The position numbers and the translations under genes are program-made. Shown here in pieces: positions 14,906 to 19,590 of a stretch of 20,120 nucleotides of DNA (positions are counted from its first letter, which is position 1; each line of letters starts with the position of its first letter). Under the pieces are notes generated by a model. That model was given only the letters and a program-made list of their open reading frames with translations. It had not been told where the DNA came from and did not search any database. This DNA is from a virus: positions 1 to 20,120 of the IMG/VR virus record IMGVR_UViG_3300037189_002062, one strand, 5' to 3'.

Positions 14906-15296
14906 TTATGCAAAACTGGCTATTATCATTGGTGTTGTTCTTGCTGTTTTTGGTAGTGGTTTTTGGGTGGGCAATTCTCGATATGTACGCTATAAAGCAG
15001 AGGTTGAAGTTATTGCCAAAACACAAGAAGCCCATGTAGAGTCTATTCAGAAACAACATGAATTGGTTACTAAATCTACAATAAAGGAATACGATGCGAA
15101 ACTTGCTTTGCTACGCCAGTATTATGCTAATGGGGTGCGCCAGCCCAGTACCAGTAAGCTGCCCACCTTTTCCACAGCCACCAGCGGTCTTGATGCAATC
15201 ACCGCCTACAATTTACTTGCTGGACAATGCGCTGAAGCGACCCAGCAATTAGTTAGTTTAATTGACTGGACTAAGGAACAGGCTAGTATTAAATGA
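14898..15296 (+). CDS. Rz: Rz-like inner-membrane spanin (i-spanin)
   Basis: A 132-residue protein. Residues about 6-25 (KLAIIIGVVLAVFGSGFWVG) form an N-terminal signal-anchor; residues 30-75 (YKAEVEVIAKTQEAHVESIQ and onward) look like a periplasmic coiled coil, and the C-terminal part contains QCAEATQQLVSLIDW, which I recall from Rz-type proteins. Spanins fuse the inner and outer membranes at the last step of lysis. The assignment is strongly supported by a second reading frame inside this gene that encodes a lipoprotein o-spanin (15094-15252). It overlaps the muramidase gene by ATGA (15293-15296). Confidence 0.85.
   Translation: MIDYAKLAIIIGVVLAVFGSGFWVGNSRYVRYKAEVEVIAKTQEAHVESIQKQHELVTKSTIKEYDAKLALLRQYYANGVRQPSTSKLPTFSTATSGLDAITAYNLLAGQCAEATQQLVSLIDWTKEQASIK
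15094..15252 (+). CDS. Rz1: Rz1-like outer-membrane lipoprotein spanin, nested in Rz (+1 frame)
   Basis: A 52-residue frame lies wholly inside the Rz gene, one base shifted. AAAGGA (15083-15088) is well spaced before ATG 15094; the frame is closed by TAA at 15082-15084 upstream and TAG at 15250-15252. The peptide starts MRNLLCYASIMLMGCASPVP: a short basic/hydrophobic signal with lipobox LMGC (C15 as the lipidated residue). The mature part is very proline-rich (PVPVSCPPFPQPPAV, QSPPTIYLLDNALKRPSN; 11 Pro in about 37 residues), as in lambda Rz1. It would sit in the outer membrane and bind Rz across the periplasm. It is below usual gene-finder length limits. Confidence 0.85.
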   Translation: MRNLLCYASIMLMGCASPVPVSCPPFPQPPAVLMQSPPTIYLLDNALKRPSN

Positions 15297-15826
15297 TTAG
15301 CAATTTTAATAGGTCTTTAGAATCAATACTAAAGGCTGAAGGCGGTTTTACTGATGATCCCCGTGATCCTGGCAATCATCTTTCTGATGGTCGTTCTGGC
15401 TGTACTAATATGGGCGTAACTCAATCAGCATGGGAAGAATATGTAGGACATAAGGTTTCTATTGCCGACATGAAAGCCTTAACTAAAGAACAAGTAGGAA
15501 AGTTTTATAAGTCTAAATACTGGGATAGAGTGCAAGGAGATGCCCTACCAGTAGGTATTGATTTTTTAGCGACTAGCTTTGCTATTAATGCTGGTGTCGG
15601 TTCTTCTGCAAAGCTGCTTCAAAAGTGCATTAATGCAGTTCCAGACGGAATGATAGGAAGCAGAACCCTACAGACTATTGCTGGAGTTGATGGCAAAGAG
15701 TTAGTAGAAAAGTTTAGTGAAGCCAAAACTCACCATTATCAAACGCTTAAATCATTTCCTGTTTTTGGGCGTGGTTGGATCAATCGTGTTGAATCTGAAA
15801 AAGCCATTGCTTTAACAATGATTTAA
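15293..15826 (+). CDS. GH108 N-acetylmuramidase endolysin
   Basis: A 177-residue protein. ILKAEGGFTDDPRDPGN (residues 12-28) is the signature of glycoside hydrolase family 108, with E16 as the catalytic glutamate; TNMGVTQSAWEEY (38-50) and the following helices complete the domain. The C-terminal half (about 90-177: DFLATSFAINAGVGSSAKLL, QKCINAVPDGMIGSRTLQ) is the peptidoglycan-binding PG_binding_3 domain that accompanies GH108. The protein cleaves the glycan strands of peptidoglycan after the holin opens the inner membrane. There is no obvious N-terminal signal or SAR anchor, so export depends on the holin. Its stop overlaps the stop of the converging minus-strand gene by 4 bases. Confidence 0.93.
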   Translation: MISNFNRSLESILKAEGGFTDDPRDPGNHLSDGRSGCTNMGVTQSAWEEYVGHKVSIADMKALTKEQVGKFYKSKYWDRVQGDALPVGIDFLATSFAINAGVGSSAKLLQKCINAVPDGMIGSRTLQTIAGVDGKELVEKFSEAKTHHYQTLKSFPVFGRGWINRVESEKAIALTMI

Positions 15827-16095
15827 AACAATGAATTTTTAACAACTGGGGCAATAGTTTTGTTTGTGATTAAACATCTGCGTTTTTCACTTTCTACTAA
15901 AAGACCTAAAGATAGTAATTCATTAACTCTGCCGCAAACTGAACTAAGTTCTAATCCAGTTCTTTTAGCCAATTCTCTACGGGAATAGGTATAACTAAAA
16001 TCCATAGAATCAAGAATAAATTGAGCTTGTTGCCCAACTTTACCAGCGGCTCTATGTTCTTTATAAGCATTGATTGATGTTTGCGCTACAGACAT
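15823..16095 (-). CDS. Winged-helix DNA-binding protein
   Basis: A 90-residue protein. The start chosen is the ATG at 16095-16093, preceded on its strand by GGGAGATTCTA and overlapping the upstream stop by TAATG; an in-frame TTG at 16119 is poorer. Residues about 38-70 (YSRRELAKRTGLELSSVCGR, VNELLSLGLLVE) make a helix-turn-helix, with RRCLITNKTIAPV as the wing, in the style of MarR-like replication or regulatory proteins common in phage early regions. Its target is unknown. Being at the end of the leftward operon, it could time early or late transcription. Confidence 0.75.
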   Translation of the reverse strand: MSVAQTSINAYKEHRAAGKVGQQAQFILDSMDFSYTYSRRELAKRTGLELSSVCGRVNELLSLGLLVESEKRRCLITNKTIAPVVKNSLF

Positions 16096-16289
16096 TAGAA
16101 TCTCCCTATAGTTAGCCAAAATCCATAAGCAAATACAGCTACAAATAACATTGCCCCACAGAACGCACCAAAACCGCTGAAATCAGACGATTGAGGTCTT
16201 TCTATAGCAGTAGCATAGTCAGCATCTTTAAACGCTTCTGAAACCGATTTATAGCTTTTACCAACCATTCCAATGCTTCTTGTACTCAT
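16095..16289 (-). CDS. Small membrane protein with C-terminal transmembrane segment
   Basis: A 64-residue protein. The ATG at 16289-16287 is chosen because a GGGGG ribosome site lies 5 bases before it and it overlaps the preceding stop by TAATG; longer readings (ATG 16301, TTG 16349) run into the neighbouring 25-residue gene. Residues 1-38 are soluble (STRSIGMVGKSYKSVSEAFK, DADYATAIERP) and residues about 42-62 (GFGAFCGAMLFVAVFAYGFW) are a membrane helix. No family recognised. It is translationally linked to the genes on both sides. Confidence 0.6.
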   Translation of the reverse strand: MSTRSIGMVGKSYKSVSEAFKDADYATAIERPQSSDFSGFGAFCGAMLFVAVFAYGFWLTIGRF

Positions 16290-16366
16290 TAGAACCCCCA
16301 TCCAAACATTACGCCCAGTACTACGCCCAAAATAATTACTCCAACCCAATCAATTAATTTATTCAT
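16289..16366 (-). CDS. 25-residue hydrophobic membrane peptide
   Basis: A small frame reads MNKLIDWVGVIILGVVLGVM followed by FGWGF and a TAA that overlaps the next ATG (TAATG). The start at 16366 is preceded by GGGGGATTT, the same strong ribosome-site form used by other genes on this strand. Nearly all of it after residue 7 is one membrane helix with a glycine pattern. Correct spacing, a good ribosome site and stop/start overlap support a real gene. The function is unknown; membrane peptides in phage early operons often inhibit superinfection or host processes, but nothing here proves that. Confidence 0.6.
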   Translation of the reverse strand: MNKLIDWVGVIILGVVLGVMFGWGF

Positions 16367-16385
16367 AAATCCCCCTATATAAAAG

Positions 16386-16456
16386 ATAGCAAGCCAGGTC
16401 TTTTTAGTTTGAAATCTCTAAGAGCCATAAAGCTGAATAGTGTCAAGGCTTGCTAT
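16386..16456 (-). promoter_or_regulatory. 10-bp inverted repeat flanking a candidate promoter/terminator region
   Basis: ATAGCAAGCC (16386-16395) and GGCTTGCTAT (16447-16456) are perfect complements 51 bases apart, in the 96-base gap between minus-strand genes. On the minus strand a consensus -35 TTGACA (16446-16441) directly abuts one arm, but a good -10 17 bases on is lacking (TCTTAG). The other arm is followed by CTTTTATATA. It could be a pair of operator sites, or a terminator with a long loop for the 196-residue gene. Confidence 0.35.
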
Positions 16457-16462
16457 GTAAAG

Positions 16463-17053
16463 TTAAACTACTTTAGGTCTTTGAATCAATGTTTGTTTAA
16501 CGCCATTACGAACTCCATGATCTTTAATAGTGGCTTTGATAATGGCAGTTTCACCTTTGCAAGGAAAGCCGATTGCATAACCTTTATAAATAATAATATT
16601 TTTATCGGCATCTTCACAAATATTGATGTAATTTGTACCATAAGTGCTATCAATTTCAACAACATGAACGCAAGTAATAGTAATGGTAACTTTTTCGCCA
16701 ATTATGCCAATATGCTGACGGGTAGCATCTAAAGCGGCTTGTTTACTAGCCCATTCAATTTTGCGAGCATTGCGATCAGCGATACATTTGCGAACAGCTA
16801 AAACTTGCTTTTCAGACAATTTGCCATAAGTAGCATAAGCAGAAGCTAATGAACCAACAAAATTTTCTTTGTAACATTTGAAGTTACCTTCATCATCGTA
16901 AACACGACCAGATGATAAAAACCCTTCAATATCAGCATAATCTTCATAAGTTTTGCAAAAAGTTTTATTAGCATTAGCAAGAATACGAGCATGAGTAGCT
17001 TTTCTATAAGCATCTTCATTTTCAATTACTGTATAACCTTTAGTTGTTGCCAT
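16463..17053 (-). CDS. Early protein of unknown function with C-terminal OB-like beta domain
   Basis: A 196-residue protein; GGGGGAT precedes the ATG at 17053-17051. Residues 1-110 are mostly helical (YRKATHARILANANKTFCKT, SEKQVLAVRKCIADRNARKI); residues about 115-196 are beta-rich, with KVTITITCVHVVEIDSTYG, IIKATIKDHG and the end NGVKQTLIQRPKVV, which resembles C-terminal beta barrels in phage DNA-metabolism proteins. Four cysteines (33, 60, 90, 128) are scattered, with no clear zinc motif. I cannot name a family. Its place beside recombination genes suggests a part in DNA metabolism. It seems to have its own promoter and operator upstream. Confidence 0.6.
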   Translation of the reverse strand: MATTKGYTVIENEDAYRKATHARILANANKTFCKTYEDYADIEGFLSSGRVYDDEGNFKCYKENFVGSLASAYATYGKLSEKQVLAVRKCIADRNARKIEWASKQAALDATRQHIGIIGEKVTITITCVHVVEIDSTYGTNYINICEDADKNIIIYKGYAIGFPCKGETAIIKATIKDHGVRNGVKQTLIQRPKVV

Positions 17054-17087
17054 TTTTAAATCCCCCTAATGCGTTGAAAACAAGCTC

Positions 17088-17110
17088 AGTATATATTAAG
17101 TTTGCTTAAT
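17088..17110 (-). promoter_or_regulatory. Candidate promoter with palindromic operator for the 196-residue gene
   Basis: On the minus strand a TATACT -10 (17093-17088) lies about 35 bases before the start codon. Immediately upstream is the palindrome ATTAAG-TTTG-CTTAAT (17095-17110), which fills the -10/-35 spacer, a usual place for a repressor site. The -35 is weak (TGTATC). The same CTTAA/TTAAG half-site recurs in the divergent control region at 19057, 19067 and 19111. Confidence 0.4.
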
Positions 17111-17122
17111 GATACATAGGAC

Positions 17123-17140
17123 AAACCCTAATGGGTTTTT
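17123..17140 (+). terminator. Candidate intrinsic terminator hairpin
   Basis: AAACCC (17123-17128), a TAAT loop and GGGTTT (17133-17138), running into TTTTT, form a small terminator-like hairpin on the plus strand. Read on the minus strand the same stem is followed by only three T's (TTTGTCC), so termination of the leftward operon after the exonuclease would be weak. The stem is short. Confidence 0.35.
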
Positions 17141-17152
17141 ATACAGTATGGG

Positions 17153-17209
17153 TGGGCGGGGCATCGTGTGAAGGAGTATGGAACTAGGGGGTAATTCCAG
17201 CCCCGCCCA
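17153..17209 (-). repeat. Large interrupted inverted repeat after the exonuclease gene
   Basis: TGGGCGGGGC (17153-17162) pairs perfectly with GCCCCGCCCA (17200-17209), and inside it TGGAA (17179-17183) pairs with TTCCA (17195-17199). The right side of the two stems is continuous, whereas the left side has a 16-base bulge. The outer arms are very GC-rich in an otherwise AT-rich genome. The element begins 3 bases beyond the exonuclease stop. It may be a structured 3' end, a terminator or processing signal, or a protein-binding site. Confidence 0.5.
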
Positions 17210-17212
17210 ATG

Positions 17213-17989
17213 TCAGATTTTATTCTTTATTTGATAAACCCGCAACAAATGACAGAAAACAGCCCAACCATCAGCAATATCGGCTGGGTCGTGGATGATA
17301 AGTCTAACTTGATTCGTATTAGCATTAACAAAAAGATTGCCACAAATAGCGTTAGGCATACCAAGACCTTGCCTGTAAGCTGCCAGTTGATAGAGATGCT
17401 CTGGAAATGGCTTAATACCATCAAGATCAACCTCTTTAGATTTAGTGTCAATGACTGCTCCTGGGAAGTCGGTTAAAGGGTCGGCTGAGGCGTGTAAGTC
17501 GCATTTGCCACCAAAGCGTAGGTCATGGGCAAAAGATTGCTCTGCGACCCATTTATGCAGCCCAAATTCATTATCTAGGGCTTGTTCTGCTTCATAAACA
17601 TACTTGGGATATTCTGGGATGTAAACTTCATTGGCAAAGTAAGTTTCAATGATGGCATGGATGGTATTCCCCCGTTCTGCCGCTTTTCTTCCCGCTTCTT
17701 TTGAATCAAATAACACCCTTTCCAACCATGCTGGCTCTGGCTCATTTTGTTCCCTTGGTAAAGTTAAAGCTGATAACAAAATCTGTTGATTTAGATAAAC
17801 TTGAAGCCCTGGCTTGGCTATTTGCCCTAATATGGTCGTAACGCTAGGGACTAGGTTTAATTTCCTAGCATCTCTAAGTGTTGTATTGCGGATTTTTCCA
17901 TTAGCACCAGTAATTTGATAGGCTGGTTCGCCTGTATCGGCTTGATACCAATGCCCAGCATCAGAGCTATGCTTTTCTTCTACTAACAT
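17213..17989 (-). CDS. PD-(D/E)XK (RecB/YqaJ-like) exonuclease
   Basis: A 258-residue protein with AGGGGGA before its ATG at 17989-17987. The nuclease core is visible: GNTIHAIIETYF with H111, E150 in VAEQSF, D164 in FGGKCDLHAS, D181-x-K183 in GAVIDTKSK, and Q201-xxx-Y205 in YQLAAY. This is the pattern of RecB-family PD-(D/E)XK nucleases. In phages such enzymes resect double-stranded DNA ends for recombination with an annealing or single-strand-binding protein, here presumably the OB-fold protein encoded upstream in the same operon. N-terminal residues 1-60 (PSVTTILGQIAKPG) are also typical of these exonucleases. All catalytic residues are present, so it is probably active. Confidence 0.85.
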   Translation of the reverse strand: MLVEEKHSSDAGHWYQADTGEPAYQITGANGKIRNTTLRDARKLNLVPSVTTILGQIAKPGLQVYLNQQILLSALTLPREQNEPEPAWLERVLFDSKEAGRKAAERGNTIHAIIETYFANEVYIPEYPKYVYEAEQALDNEFGLHKWVAEQSFAHDLRFGGKCDLHASADPLTDFPGAVIDTKSKEVDLDGIKPFPEHLYQLAAYRQGLGMPNAICGNLFVNANTNQVRLIIHDPADIADGWAVFCHLLRVYQIKNKI

Positions 17990-18006
17990 TACTTCCCCCT
18001 ATAAAC

Positions 18007-18023
18007 TTAGGCTATTCGCCTAA
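18007..18023 (-). promoter_or_regulatory. Hairpin over the stop codon between two early genes
   Basis: TTAGGC (18007-18012) and GCCTAA (18018-18023) form a perfect 6-bp stem with a 5-base loop covering the TAG stop (18014-18012) of the 65-residue gene, 10 bases before the exonuclease ribosome site. It could affect mRNA stability or coupling. There is no T tract, so a terminator is unlikely. Confidence 0.3.
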
Positions 18024-18209
18024 ACTAAGTATTAACTCTCGTTCTTTTGGATTACTGACCTGATCGGCACATACCCGAATAGCCGTATTAAGGACTGATT
18101 TCATTCCTTCACGGCTAAAAGCCATAACTGGTCTTTCATCGTCATATCCAACTTCTTCAAAAGTTCGGATTGCAGTTGAGTTTATCGTGTCTTTAATCGT
18201 GCTATTCAT
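18012..18209 (-). CDS. Small early protein of unknown function
   Basis: A 65-residue protein with AAGGG 8 bases before its ATG (18209-18207). The sequence (STIKDTINSTAIRTFEEVGY, DDERPVMAFSREGM, NTAIRVCADQVSNPKERELI) looks like a compact helical soluble protein with a single cysteine. No motif or family is recognised. It lies between the SSB-like and exonuclease genes with short gaps, so it belongs to the recombination operon and may be an accessory factor, but this is inferred only from position. Confidence 0.65.
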   Translation of the reverse strand: MNSTIKDTINSTAIRTFEEVGYDDERPVMAFSREGMKSVLNTAIRVCADQVSNPKERELILSLGE

Positions 18210-18222
18210 GGTATTACCCTTT

Positions 18223-18825
18223 CTAAAACGGAATATCGTTTAGCGTGTCAGGCTCATTTGGTGAGCCACCATTACAGTTCTGCCATTCAGCAGATTCCAT
18301 AATTACTTTTTTCAAACCATCTGACAAAGAATCAAATACAGCCTTGTCATATTCTTGCAAGTTAAGGTAAACAAAAGGATTTTCAATTTCTGGAAATCCT
18401 GCTTTAACAACTGATGATGGAACTGGATTTAGCCCCATAATGTTGCAGTAAGTTTTTCCATCTCTTTCTGTATGGGTAAGATTGAGATAAGCCCATTTAC
18501 CAAGCAAGTCTTTAAGGTTAAACCCTTTAAGTTGATCGTCAGATAAGCCTTTTCCAGCCCAGCTTTCTAAATCAGCCCGTAATCCTGATTGTTGGTTTAA
18601 AGACAGCGTATAGCGTTTAGATTGCACCATTGGCTTGCCATCTTCCATTGCGTAGCCATCACCATGCAATTCAAAAGTAAACATTACTTTGCGTTGCATT
18701 TTAATTGCGCCTTGCCAAGTAACCTTTTGAGTTCCTAAGTCAAGGATGCGAACTAAGCTACCAAGCACCAATCCGCTTGGGGGTAATTTGTAACTGGTAT
18801 TTTGAGTAGTTTCTGCCACAATCAT
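18223..18825 (-). CDS. OB-fold single-stranded DNA-binding-like protein
   Basis: A 200-residue protein; AGGAG sits 6 bases before ATG 18825, which overlaps the upstream stop by ATGA. The N-terminal part (PPSGLVLGSLVRILDLGTQK, KVMFTFELHG, KRYTLSLNQQSGLRADLESW, GFNLKDLLGKWAYLNL) matches a phage family of OB-fold single-strand binding proteins to my recollection. The C-terminal end is acidic and finishes in NDIPF, like the DDIPF tip through which bacterial SSBs recruit partner enzymes. It would coat single strands during phage replication and recombination, working with the PD-(D/E)XK exonuclease in the same operon. A phage annealing protein is an alternative reading. Confidence 0.75.
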   Translation of the reverse strand: MIVAETTQNTSYKLPPSGLVLGSLVRILDLGTQKVTWQGAIKMQRKVMFTFELHGDGYAMEDGKPMVQSKRYTLSLNQQSGLRADLESWAGKGLSDDQLKGFNLKDLLGKWAYLNLTHTERDGKTYCNIMGLNPVPSSVVKAGFPEIENPFVYLNLQEYDKAVFDSLSDGLKKVIMESAEWQNCNGGSPNEPDTLNDIPF

Positions 18826-19016
18826 GTATTGCTCCTAAAAATTTTTCCAAAGTCTATAAAAAGATTATTTAAATGGCTACTAGCCACAGTTTTTGGATTA
18901 AAACCACAAGCGTATTTCAGCGTATCAATTTGATCCTTTGATAAGCTCATACCGCCTTCTAACTCCATAAATATCCAATGTAAATCTTGCTCAAGTTTTT
19001 CCATATCATTGCTCAT
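18822..19016 (-). CDS. Small first gene of the leftward early operon, unknown function
   Basis: A 64-residue protein with TAGGAGA 5 bases before the ATG (19016-19014). The sequence is acidic at the start (SNDMEKLEQDLHWIFMELEG) and helical throughout (LSKDQIDTLKYACGF, HLNNLFIDFGKIF). No family is recognised. Being the first gene read from the divergent control region and overlapping the SSB-like gene by ATGA, it is likely to be made very early after infection. Confidence 0.65.
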   Translation of the reverse strand: MSNDMEKLEQDLHWIFMELEGGMSLSKDQIDTLKYACGFNPKTVASSHLNNLFIDFGKIFRSNT

Positions 19017-19033
19017 AATTTCTCCTATTTCTC

Positions 19034-19047
19034 ACGGACAATTCCGT
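19034..19047. promoter_or_regulatory. Palindromic candidate operator ACGGA-CAAT-TCCGT
   Basis: A perfect 5-4-5 inverted repeat in the divergent control region, 18 bases upstream of the leftward start codon and close to the expected 5' end of that transcript. It differs in sequence from the 16-bp palindrome at 19078. It may be a regulator site or an mRNA leader hairpin. Confidence 0.35.
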
Positions 19048-19056
19048 AATACAGAA

Positions 19057-19072
19057 CTTAACATACCTTAAT
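19057..19072. promoter_or_regulatory. Paired CTTAA half-sites
   Basis: CTTAA (19057-19061) and CTTAAT (19067-19072) are direct half-sites 10 bp apart (one helical turn), overlapping the likely -10 zone of the leftward promoter. The same half-site is palindromic at 17095-17110 and occurs again at 19111 within the rightward -10. The repetition suggests a common regulator. Confidence 0.3.
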
Positions 19073-19077
19073 CAGTT

Positions 19078-19117
19078 ATGCAAGCCCTTGCATTTATAAA
19101 GGTAAAAGCGTTAAGAT
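19078..19117 (+). promoter_or_regulatory. Palindromic operator and rightward promoter of the Cro-like gene
   Basis: The 16-bp perfect palindrome ATGCAAGCCCTTGCAT spans 19078-19093. Its right arm ends in TTGCAT (19088-19093), a good -35; 18 bases on is TAAGAT (19112-19117) as -10. The expected start of transcription falls at about 19124, the A of the ATG. The left arm gives a mirror-image TTGCAT on the minus strand, 17 bases from TAAGTT (19060-19055), a weaker leftward promoter. A repressor bound here would block both. Confidence 0.5.
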
Positions 19118-19123
19118 TGCCTA

Positions 19124-19378
19124 ATGGACAATAAAATAAACTTTACCGATAGCCAAATTATTGACCTTCTGGGGGGCTGCACAAAAGTAGCAAAGTTATG
19201 TGACATCAGCGTTCCAGCGGTTTCTATGTGGCGTAAAAAGGGCATACCTCATGCTCAATATGTATTTTTGGGGGCAACCCTAGAAATTGCTAGTCATGGA
19301 TTAATTACTAGAAAAGACCTATTGCCTAAGACTTGGCATATCGTTTTCCCTGAGTTGATACCCAAACACGAAAAATAG
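19124..19378 (+). CDS. Cro/YdaS-like helix-turn-helix regulator
   Basis: An 84-residue protein. Residues 12-42 (IIDLLGGCTKVAKLCDISVP, AVSMWRKKGIP) make a helix-turn-helix of the Cro/YdaS type: TKVAKLCDI is the first helix, SVPAVSMWRKKG the recognition helix, and W36-R37-K38-K39 the DNA contact region. The rest (LITRKDLLPKTWHIVFPEL) is typical of phage Cro-like proteins. No ribosome site precedes ATG 19124, and the promoter upstream predicts transcription starting at the ATG, so translation may be leaderless like lambda cI from PRM. As the first rightward gene ahead of replication genes it occupies the place of cro. No cleavable CI-like C-terminal domain is present. Confidence 0.8.
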   Translation: MDNKINFTDSQIIDLLGGCTKVAKLCDISVPAVSMWRKKGIPHAQYVFLGATLEIASHGLITRKDLLPKTWHIVFPELIPKHEK

Positions 19379-19387
19379 ATATATACT
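19355..19387 (+). promoter_or_regulatory. Candidate promoter for the structured block
   Basis: TTGATA (19355-19360) and TATATACT (19380-19387) at the end of the regulator gene resemble -35 and -10 elements, though the spacing (19 to TATATA, 21 to TATACT) is long. The expected RNA start, about 19392-19394, coincides with the first base of the CCTTAGAT stem at 19394. The same TATATACT occurs in the minus-strand promoter near 17090. Confidence 0.35.
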
Positions 19388-19390
19388 CAG

Positions 19391-19590
19391 TTCCCTTAGA
19401 TTGGCGGCTCTACCGACATCGTGGCGATCTAAGGTGATAGCGTTACCAGGGGGTTAGAGGATGAAACAGCGCAATACGAATGGTGAAGCCAGAGTTCGTT
19501 CCTCTCAAGTCTGGCGGGTTATGCGAAACCGATTGGTAAAGCGTATGAAAGCAACCTAGGTAGGGCTAGGTTTGCTCTCCGAAAGGTAAA
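19391..19590 (+). ncRNA. Candidate structured RNA (class unknown)
   Basis: I count 100 G+C in the 200 bases 19391-19590 (50%), well above the neighbouring genes. Perfect or nearly perfect stems are CCTTAGAT/ATCTAAGG (19394-19401/19427-19434), GCCAGA/TCTGGC (19488-19493/19510-19515) and AGCAACCTA/TAGGTTTGCT (19550-19558/19567-19576, one bulged base), followed by CC-GAAA-GG (19579-19586), a GNRA-type tetraloop. A promoter-like sequence ends where the first stem begins. No Rfam class is recognised with confidence; an omega/HEARO-like RNA or a group II-type remnant were considered without proof. A 32-residue frame (19461-19559) lies within it, so a coding reading is also possible. Confidence 0.45.
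19461..19559 (+). CDS. Possible 32-residue basic micropeptide
   Basis: ATG 19461 is preceded by AGGGGGTTAGAGG, which matches the GGGGG ribosome-site form used by several genes in this phage. The peptide MKQRNTNGEARVRSSQVWRV then MRNRLVKRMKAT has ten Lys/Arg and one Glu, as in a nucleic-acid-binding peptide. The frame coincides with the stems of the candidate structured RNA, so chance is a serious alternative. No homologue is recognised. Confidence 0.3.
   Translation: MKQRNTNGEARVRSSQVWRVMRNRLVKRMKAT

Noticed and set aside
15823-15830. Terminator between the converging late and early operons
   Set aside because: The stops overlap by 4 bases and no hairpin with a T tract is visible around 15800-15850.
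16101-16111. CTATAGGGAGA on the minus strand, identical to the end of the T7 RNA polymerase promoter
   Set aside because: The upstream half of the T7 promoter is absent and GGGAGA serves as the ribosome site of the winged-helix gene; TATAGGG-type strings recur here as ribosome sites.
16409-16732. Plus-strand frames of 107 and 88 residues opposite the 196-residue and exonuclease genes (second at 17210-17476)
   Set aside because: The minus-strand frames are full-length, have strong ribosome sites and recognisable motifs; the plus-strand products are compositionally odd.
19488-19515. tRNA-like T-loop (AGAG TTCGTTC CTCT) within the structured block
   Set aside because: It lacks the conserved A58 and no acceptor stem, D arm or anticodon arm with a CCA-compatible end can be drawn around it.
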